Of a stretch of DNA of 47,492 bases, positions 42,182 through 47,492 are shown one piece after another. Below the pieces are notes generated by a model, which was given only the letters and a program-made list of their open reading frames with translations, searched no databases and was not told the origin of the DNA. The position numbers and the translations under genes are program-made. Source of the stretch: Gammaproteobacteria bacterium (GTDB taxonomy: Bacteria > Pseudomonadota > Gammaproteobacteria > SZUA-140); the NCBI GenBank assembly GCA_026982565.1, contig JALSGV010000146.1:1-47492 (forward strand). The letters run 5' to 3'. Each line of letters starts with the position of its first letter. The first letter of the stretch is position 1.

Positions 42182-42688
42182 TCATCCCAGATCTTTATTG
42201 ATGATGCGCTTGAGCACAGGCTCCAGTTCGTTGTAAAGCAGCCGGCCGGGGCGTTTGAAGCGCACGATGCCCTCGGAATCGATGATAAAGGTCCAGGGAT
42301 CTCCCTTGACGCGATAGGCGATGAATGCGCCCGGGTTCTGATACTGATCCATGTGAAGAAAAATGACATCATCTCCATATTTCTGCAGCATGGCCTTCAA
42401 CATCTGTAACTGCTTGTCGCAAACAGTACAATGTCCGGGCGTGGCGAACTCAATCAGGATGGTCTTGCCCTCCTTGAGGGCTTCATCCAGAGAGTACTGA
42501 TACATGCGCTCATCGGGATAGCGATAGGTTGTAATCCTGCTGAAATCTCCGCCAACATCGGGAAGCGTCAAGGTCCTGATGCTGGGCGCGGGACTCCCCA
42601 CACGCAATGTTCCCTCCGGAGACTCCATGCACGCTGCAAGTCCAGCAACCATAGCAAGCACCAAAAATATTGTTTTAATTCTGCCCAT
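42182..42688 (-). CDS. Thioredoxin-like lipoprotein
   Basis: 168 residues. Lipoprotein signal IFLVLAMVAGLAACMESPEG with C20. A periplasmic thioredoxin fold follows: ILIEFATPGHCTVCDKQLQM gives the redox pair C87-x-x-C90, then VIFLHMDQYQNPGAF and cis-Pro-like GDPWTFIIDSEG. It could keep cytochrome heme-site cysteines or a copper site reduced in the neighbouring proteins, as TlpA and Sco relatives do. Starts 14 bases inside the end of the half-size oxidase gene (coupled). Shine-Dalgarno gggaaa. Confidence 0.85.
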   Translation of the reverse strand: MGRIKTIFLVLAMVAGLAACMESPEGTLRVGSPAPSIRTLTLPDVGGDFSRITTYRYPDERMYQYSLDEALKEGKTILIEFATPGHCTVCDKQLQMLKAMLQKYGDDVIFLHMDQYQNPGAFIAYRVKGDPWTFIIDSEGIVRFKRPGRLLYNELEPVLKRIINKDLG

Positions 42689-43205
42689 AGCTTTTTTCCC
42701 ATCCAGAACAAGTCTTGAAAAGGTTATACGCCCAGATGATATTGGCAAGCAGGACCAAACTGCCGAAGATGCCCATGGTTCCAAGAATCGGCTTAACCAG
42801 TTTTTCAACCTCTTCGAGCGGCATGGTCTGACCTGAAATCCCACCGACCACACCAGCAATGGTAAAAAACACCACCATCCCCACAAGGCCGACATTATGA
42901 ATCCAGAAATGCACCTTGACCAGGCGCAGGCTATAGATGGGCCGCTTGATGAGGCGTGGCACGATGTAATAGACCGAGGCAAAAATGGCCATTTCAACCC
43001 AGCCCAGGAGATTGATGTGGGTATGGGCACGCACGATCAGGTCACCGTGTATACGGTGATCGACAAAATAGCGAAACTCCGGGATACCGCCCATCAATAC
43101 CCCCCATGTAAACCCGATGATACTGTAGGTGATACAGGCGTAGATAAACCATAACGTATATCGTCGGTATTCCAGCTCATTCTCGTGAAGCCACGGCTCA
43201 TTCAT
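42675..43205 (-). CDS. Half-size heme-copper oxidase subunit I-like protein, second paralogue
   Basis: 176 residues, about four helices. VRAHTHINLLGWVEMAIFAS with H61 and H63 matches the His-x-His heme helix of CcoN, and PRLIKRPIYSLRLVKVHFWI matches the following conserved segment of CcoN. Additional His: H50, H53, H99 and H103. No CuB cluster. The protein thus corresponds to only the C-terminal helices of subunit I; a small heme-b membrane protein is the simplest reading. It is co-transcribed with an anchored cytochrome c (overlap eight bases) and a thioredoxin lipoprotein, so a membrane electron-transfer complex is likely. Its overall likeness to the protein at 20336-20860 is moderate. Confidence 0.65.
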   Translation of the reverse strand: MNEPWLHENELEYRRYTLWFIYACITYSIIGFTWGVLMGGIPEFRYFVDHRIHGDLIVRAHTHINLLGWVEMAIFASVYYIVPRLIKRPIYSLRLVKVHFWIHNVGLVGMVVFFTIAGVVGGISGQTMPLEEVEKLVKPILGTMGIFGSLVLLANIIWAYNLFKTCSGWEKSYGQN

Positions 43206-43791
43206 CGGCCTTCTCCTGCACCCCTTCCTCCTGCGGCTTGTCTCTTATGTCCTTGTATTTCTCTTTCCATTCTTGTGGTACGAACGAACCCACCATGGCA
43301 TCGATAAATTCGGAACGGCCTGGTGGTGGCGTTTTGGCTACAGAAGAGCCGGGATCAGCCTTCAACTCCGAGATGAAGATAGCCATGAGACGCAATTCCT
43401 CGTCCGACATTCGGGAGACATAGGCTGCCTCCTTGGGGGGATAGCCATGATCGATAGTTGGACCATGGTAGTATTTCTCAGGTTCACGCAGAAACTTCTC
43501 GATGCGTTCAGCAGTATATTTTGACCCCAACCCGTCCAGTGACAGACCCATGCTGGTTCCTGCACGCAATGCGCGGTGGCAGGCATTACAGTTGGCCTTG
43601 CGGTAAATCTCTGAACCCTTCAAGCCATCTTCAGAAAAGTCAAAGAACGTCGTTTGGGTATACATGGGTTCGTCAGACGTGAGTCGAACGGTTTCCAGCA
43701 CGATATATCCGATCATGGCGAGTGCGAAAAACACGCCGAAGATGATAAACAGGATTTTCTCGCCGGATTTGAGGGGTTGTTTACTGCTCAT
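43198..43791 (-). CDS. Membrane-anchored monoheme cytochrome c
   Basis: 197 residues. Anchor helix at about 13-33 (ILFIIFGVFFALAMIGYIVL). Heme site C68-N-A-C71-H72 in YRKANCNACHRALRAG; axial Met candidates lie in VSRMSDEELR. The arrangement (short cytoplasmic start, one TM, one heme) is like NorC and the anchored cytochrome at 32751. First gene of the four-gene respiratory operon. Shine-Dalgarno weak. Confidence 0.8.
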   Translation of the reverse strand: MSSKQPLKSGEKILFIIFGVFFALAMIGYIVLETVRLTSDEPMYTQTTFFDFSEDGLKGSEIYRKANCNACHRALRAGTSMGLSLDGLGSKYTAERIEKFLREPEKYYHGPTIDHGYPPKEAAYVSRMSDEELRLMAIFISELKADPGSSVAKTPPPGRSEFIDAMVGSFVPQEWKEKYKDIRDKPQEEGVQEKADE

Positions 43792-43820
43792 ATTTCGAAG
43801 ATGACCTGGCGTGGATTAGG

Positions 43821-43894
43821 CGTATGCCGCTTTGACTCAACTGCTGGCTGATTGATGCTCCTGGAAAAGCCGGGGCTTACCTCAATGGCATACG
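43821..43894. other. 8-bp inverted repeat upstream of the cytochrome operon
   Basis: cgtatgcc (43821-43828) and ggcatacg (43887-43894), 58 bases apart, lie 30-100 bases before the start of the leftward cytochrome/half-oxidase operon. Possible operator pair; short, so weak. Confidence 0.3.
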
Positions 43895-43938
43895 GGCTGA
43901 AGTGGACAAGATTCTTCTCTGCAGTTTCCTCCAATGAT

Positions 43939-43966
43939 AAATGAGGGCGGTTTTACCGCCCTCATT
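43939..43966. terminator. Hairpin after the cytochrome c4 gene
   Basis: aaatgagggcgg and ccgccctcattt form a perfect 12-bp stem with loop tttta. It lies 70 bases beyond the leftward cytochrome c4 stop. T content after the stem is modest on both strands. Confidence 0.75.
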
Positions 43967-44034
43967 TAATTGGCGAGCCTGCAATCATATCACATCAATG
44001 TGGCTCAAACCTCATTCCCTTCTTCACTGAGTGA

Positions 44035-44823
44035 TCAGTTCATGTAGGGCCTGAAGAAGTTGCCATTAGACAAAGGGTTGGCATTGGTCAGATAGGCCGC
44101 AGCATTATGGATATCCTCATCAGACATCTTTTTTGCGACCGCCTGCATCTGGCCCATGGGATCGTTTGTACGGCTGCCATCGCGCCACTGCTTCAGCTGA
44201 TTGACCAGATAGACATACTTCTGCTGGCCTATCATCGGATAGACGGGTGGCGCACCACGTCCGGCATAACCATGGCAGGACTTGCACGCTGGCACACCCT
44301 TGCCTGGACTGCCAAGATCCTTGGGAGCATTATAACCGTCACTTCTGACCGCGCTTCCGTATTCCACCAGCGCGCGTCCCTTGTATACCGTACCCACCTC
44401 AACGCCGGCCTCTTTTAGGGCAGCCAGGTCGGAGCCGAGATCAGTGGGTCTCAGGGCGGCCAGATAAGTCGACACATCGATCCGATCCTGCCTGGACAAA
44501 CCCTTGGCATTGGCATTCATGACAAACATGGTGGTGTCTTGACGCTTGTCTGATGCATAGTCTTCCAGCTGTTTGAAGAGGAAGCTGAAGAACTGACCGG
44601 CGATCATCGGCGTACCAAGATCGTCATTACCCGTACCTGTCTCACCGTGGCAACTGGTGCAGGCAGGCACATCGCCCTTACCGTTTTTGAAAATATTCTC
44701 ACCGTTGGCTTTGTTGCCGGTGCCCTTGGAATACATGCCTTCCGCAGCCATGACGCTGCTGGCGGTAAACGCAACACCAATGATCATGGCAATTGCTATC
44801 ACAACTGATTTTGCTTGTTGCAT
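44035..44823 (-). CDS. Diheme cytochrome c4-like protein
   Basis: 262 residues, periplasmic. Signal peptide cut after SVMA (about residue 26). Two class I heme domains: C55-T-S-C58-H59 (PACTSCHGETG) and C180-K-S-C183-H184 (PACKSCHGYAGRG), each followed by P-M-I-[AG]-[GQ]-Q and an axial Met in the late loop (MFVMNANAKGL and MQAVAKKMSDEDI). Such proteins carry electrons to cbb3-type oxidases, fitting the neighbourhood. Shine-Dalgarno gggaggagggg about seven bases before the ATG. A hairpin terminator follows. Confidence 0.9.
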   Translation of the reverse strand: MQQAKSVVIAIAMIIGVAFTASSVMAAEGMYSKGTGNKANGENIFKNGKGDVPACTSCHGETGTGNDDLGTPMIAGQFFSFLFKQLEDYASDKRQDTTMFVMNANAKGLSRQDRIDVSTYLAALRPTDLGSDLAALKEAGVEVGTVYKGRALVEYGSAVRSDGYNAPKDLGSPGKGVPACKSCHGYAGRGAPPVYPMIGQQKYVYLVNQLKQWRDGSRTNDPMGQMQAVAKKMSDEDIHNAAAYLTNANPLSNGNFFRPYMN

Positions 44824-45004
44824 CTGCAGACCCCTCCTCCCGCTTTATACTCGCTATTGTTATTTAAATCTTCGGCCAGGACTGCTGCATCAGCACCAGA
44901 TCCAGGGCAATCTTGTCGGCTTTGACGGACGATGACGGCCCAGTCCTGTTCAACAGCACCGGCTTTCGACTCTATTGAAAAGCTTGATTATCCCCGCTGA
45001 ACCT

Positions 45005-45100
45005 TTACGAGTTAATCTTGAGCAATATTGCTGCCAGAATGAACGCTGCTACGAACCACAGCGCATACAAAGTTACCACACCTGCTGTGTCTAAAAGCAC
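45005..45100 (-). CDS. 31-residue membrane miniprotein
   Basis: GTG start at 45100 with ggaggtgtacc before it. Reads MLLDTAGVV and the helix TLYALWFVAAFILAAILLK, ending INS. Same size class and same ribosome site core (ggaggtgt) as the 29-residue ORF before the oxidase gene; both share A-G-x-V-[TI]-L and a W-F pair in the helix, weakly. It lies 180 bases upstream of cytochrome c4 on the same strand, so it may be expressed with it. Confidence 0.55.
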   Translation of the reverse strand: MLLDTAGVVTLYALWFVAAFILAAILLKINS

Positions 45101-45628
45101 GGTACACCTCCATCTCTTTGTTAGTTTATTTATTATTCGCCTGCCCCGGGCATTCCGAGACCAGCGAGGTCTTTATTTAAACTTAACCAGCGCACAGTAT
45201 ACGTGACTGTGCCGAGTATAACAATTCCCTGCCACCAATCAAATCATTGGCCGGTACCGGCAGTTGCGCCCCCCGGCATATCCGCAGGTTGAATGTGTTA
45301 TTAAACATGACTCACGGACGTATTGCAAGCACATGCCCGCCGTTACGCAACCCAATGACTGACAATTTTTCTACGTCATGATTTCCCATCGGGAATCAGA
45401 ATGTTACTTTGCAGGCAAACGAACAGGGCCTTCTGCCAGCCTGTTTTCACCATATCATGACAGGCCCGATATGCTTCGCTATAATCCCGAGGCTTGGCCC
45501 ATCGCTTACCGGCCGGTTGCATGGCCATTTAAATAAGCTGCGGTTCAACCATATACCAGTGTTGGCATGTGCTGGCGGATATCCGTACTGTATTCGCAAC
45601 CAGCTTTGGATTCTATAACTATCATAAA
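45101..45628. other. Intergenic region without a supported gene
   Basis: About 530 bases between the 31-residue ORF and the GT39-like gene. It holds gcacagt/actgtgc (a 7-bp inverted pair near 45190-45210) and a 12-base palindrome gccggtaccggc near 45250. An open frame at 45409-45618 lacks a ribosome site and any homology I can see, so I do not call it. Confidence 0.5.
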
Positions 45629-47137
45629 ATGAAAGACTTAAGAACTATCACACATACAATCACCGACCGCTACTGGGGTATACTGGTCCTGCTGGCTTGG
45701 GGTGCCGGCCTGCTGTTTTTCGGCCTGATACGATTTGAACCCTACGGTCTGGATGAAGGCGCCGCGCGGGGACTGATACTCAACTGGTCCATCGCGGATG
45801 GTGTGCTGAATCCCATCGTCACCCTGGGCATTCCCGACTTCCGCGCCCTGCTATTCATCCCCCTGGGGCTTTATTGGTCTGGAAGCATCATCGCCGCCAA
45901 AGTCTACACCATGTTGCTGGCTTTTCTGGCCGTCACCCTGCTGTACCACTGGAACATGAAACATGCCGACCGCGAGTCCGCCATCATCGGCTGCGCCCTG
46001 CTGCTGGTTCTGCCTCTGTTCATCAATCAGATCGACGCCATCGCTATCGGTATCTACCTGCTGCTGACCTTCGGCGTCGCGCTTTCCATCGACAATCGTT
46101 ACAGGAAAATCAAACGACCCCTGGGCGGCTGGTATTTCATCCAACTGCTCTGGGTTGGGCTCACCATCACCATGCATCCCATGGGGCTGGCCTATCCCCT
46201 GGCCCTGGCCTGGCGCTGGCACAAAGATCCCATCGATGAACGGCAGAAACAACACCTGTATATCGGCCTGGTGCTGGTCGTAGGCACCATCCTCATCATG
46301 CGTGGTGGCTGGCAGAACGTCGACTGGCTGGTCAACCCCCTGCTGTCACTATCCCAGGCCTTTCAAGCCATCACACATGTAACCGGTTCGCCCAACTGGT
46401 TCCTGGGCGGGATCTTCGCCATTGCGCTGGTTTACATTCTGTGGCGTGACCGGCGGTTCTTGTTGTCGAATCTGCTGGGTTCGATCCTGTTGTTTGCCAT
46501 TGTCATCGGCCTGAGCGCGGCCGAGAGTTCCTGGGCATTGCTGGTCATCACCCTGGTCTTTCTGCGCGGCGCCTATCACCTGCTGCGCTTCAACCAGGCC
46601 ATTGGCCAAGTCGGCTTGTTGCGCACGCGGGGTATCGTCATCGGAATGATATTCGTGATCTCCACCGCCTCCATGATCATGGACAAGAACCGCATCAGAG
46701 CCATCACCGAACTCCAGGTCAGCCAGCAGGATAAGCTGATTCGCTCGCTGGCCCAGGCGGCGGAAGACCCGGACATCCCCTTCCAGATCGCCAGCCAGTG
46801 GCCCGGGCGCACCATGATCGCCAGCAAGCGCCATACCTTCCCCCTGCCACCGGCAGAGGGCAAGAACAGCGAGGAATTCCTGGAATCCATCACTGGCATC
46901 ACTCACCTCATCTTCGACCCCTATGACCCGGACAACGAGGCGCTGGCTCGTCAGATCGCCGTTCTGGCAGGCTATACCAAAACAGCCGAACTCAATGCTG
47001 AGGGCGTTATCGTAGAGGTCATCCCGCAACGAATCGATCATGCTGAAGGGGAAAGCGGTGAACCCGCCACAACTGATAAGCCCGCGCAGCCTAGTACTCC
47101 TTCAAGGAATACCAGTGGAGAGGACCAGACCTCGTAG
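45629..47137 (+). CDS. Polytopic membrane protein, GT39/ArnT-like
   Basis: 502 residues from the ATG at 45629 (the frame extends to 45569). About 9-10 helices. The first periplasmic loop has RFEPYGLDEGAARGLILNWS, an acidic pair like the catalytic Asp-Glu of GT-C lipid-linked sugar transferases; later SPNWFLGGIFAIALVYILWR and LLVITLVFLRGAYHLLRFNQ are helical. The C-terminal soluble tail (about 360-502) ends in a low-complexity acid/Ser/Thr/Pro segment. Assignment to GT39 is by layout, not by secure motif. Dispersed palindrome B follows its stop. Confidence 0.55.
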   Translation: MKDLRTITHTITDRYWGILVLLAWGAGLLFFGLIRFEPYGLDEGAARGLILNWSIADGVLNPIVTLGIPDFRALLFIPLGLYWSGSIIAAKVYTMLLAFLAVTLLYHWNMKHADRESAIIGCALLLVLPLFINQIDAIAIGIYLLLTFGVALSIDNRYRKIKRPLGGWYFIQLLWVGLTITMHPMGLAYPLALAWRWHKDPIDERQKQHLYIGLVLVVGTILIMRGGWQNVDWLVNPLLSLSQAFQAITHVTGSPNWFLGGIFAIALVYILWRDRRFLLSNLLGSILLFAIVIGLSAAESSWALLVITLVFLRGAYHLLRFNQAIGQVGLLRTRGIVIGMIFVISTASMIMDKNRIRAITELQVSQQDKLIRSLAQAAEDPDIPFQIASQWPGRTMIASKRHTFPLPPAEGKNSEEFLESITGITHLIFDPYDPDNEALARQIAVLAGYTKTAELNAEGVIVEVIPQRIDHAEGESGEPATTDKPAQPSTPSRNTSGEDQTS

Positions 47138-47142
47138 GCATA

Positions 47143-47165
47143 CCTGAACCCACGGATTCAGGTAT
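47143..47165. repeat. Dispersed palindrome family B, copy 2
   Basis: Exact 23-base match to 13675-13697. Here flanking ta extends the arms to tacctgaa/ttcaggta. It lies between the convergent GT39-like gene and mutM. Confidence 0.7.
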
Positions 47166-47169
47166 AAAT

Positions 47170-47492
47170 TCAACGCTGGCAGCGGGGGCAATACCAGGTA
47201 GAACGCTGCCCCTGACTGATACGCTGTATGGCCGCGCCACACTCTTTGCACTGTTCGCCCTCACGGCCATACACCATCAGTTCCTGGGCAAAATAACCTG
47301 GCCGCCCGTCACTATCGCTGAAATCCCGCAGGGTGGTGCCGCCATGACCGATAGCCTGCCTCAGCACCGCTTTTACGCCTTCCGCCAGACGCTGATAGCG
47401 TTGCCGCGATATGCGGCCCGCCGCGCGCCGGGGATCGATGCCGGCAGCGTACAGGGCCTCATTCGCATAGATATTGCCCACCCCCACGACGA
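47170..47492 (-). CDS. mutM: Formamidopyrimidine-DNA glycosylase, 3' part
   Basis: C-terminal 107 or so residues of MutM/Fpg, running off the right edge, so the catalytic N-terminal proline is outside the window. The helix-two-turn-helix segment reads [20 protein letters not shown] with the DNA-binding Asn, and [16 protein letters not shown] is conserved. The zinc finger [20 protein letters not shown] plus CPRC has all four cysteines. It removes oxidised purines such as 8-oxoG. Convergent with the preceding gene. Confidence 0.93.
   Translation of the reverse strand, partial: VVGVGNIYANEALYAAGIDPRRAAGRISRQRYQRLAEGVKAVLRQAIGHGGTTLRDFSDSDGRPGYFAQELMVYGREGEQCKECGAAIQRISQGQRSTWYCPRCQR

Noticed and set aside
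45409-45618. Rightward open frame of 69 residues before the GT39-like gene
   Set aside because: No Shine-Dalgarno, no helix or domain pattern, and it overlaps the start region of the next gene.

Overview
The window is chromosomal DNA of a free-living respiratory gammaproteobacterium. The evidence is the housekeeping order rppH-ptsP, pilT next to yggS-proC-yggT-yggU, a type IV pilus retraction ATPase, CcoG, and many c-type cytochromes. A sulfur-oxidiser-like or similar chemotrophic lifestyle is plausible but not proven. I see no tRNA, rRNA, CRISPR array, complete IS element or phage.

Left part (1-20 kb), dense and GC-rich: a GT41 (SPINDLY/OGT-type) glycosyltransferase with a decayed methyltransferase beside it; an ECF sigma factor, a zinc-finger anti-sigma factor, a His-rich exported protein and a TPR/beta-barrel outer-membrane protein; ptsP and rppH divergent from a HAD phosphatase plus a FecCD/FecE-type ABC importer pair; pilT; yggS-proC-yggT, then a large exported double beta-propeller protein, then yggU; and a dynamin-like GTPase.

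Middle (20-27 kb): a two-gene unit with a four-helix fragment-like relative of heme-copper oxidase subunit I; a MotA/ExbB-type channel protein paired with a one-TM protein carrying a VWA domain; a ccoG operon; and several very small membrane-protein genes with their own Shine-Dalgarno sequences and, in two cases, their own promoter and terminator.

Right part (27-45 kb), visibly more AT-rich in its intergenic DNA: a fused transporter/spermidine-synthase protein, then two adjacent leftward operons. One encodes a divergent C-family (cbb3-like) oxygen reductase: catalytic subunit with all metal ligands and the cross-linked tyrosine, a monoheme CcoO-like cytochrome c, a heme-less two-TM protein and tiny membrane proteins. 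The other encodes probable assembly or accessory proteins (CcoS-like, anchored cytochrome c, polytopic proteins, a SUMF1-fold protein without FGE cysteines). Further right are a DUF2892 protein, a CBS protein, a lactonase-type propeller, a second unusual respiratory operon (anchored cytochrome c, half-size subunit-I-like protein, lipoprotein thioredoxin, PH-like membrane protein) and a diheme cytochrome c4. The window ends with a polytopic GT39-like protein and the 3' part of mutM.

The strongest candidates for something undescribed are: the CcoP-less cbb3-like oxidase with its accessory operon and micro-subunits; the two half-size subunit-I-like proteins that share the His-x-His heme motif with it; the channel/VWA pair; and two families of dispersed palindromes, one with a perfect 40-bp copy.
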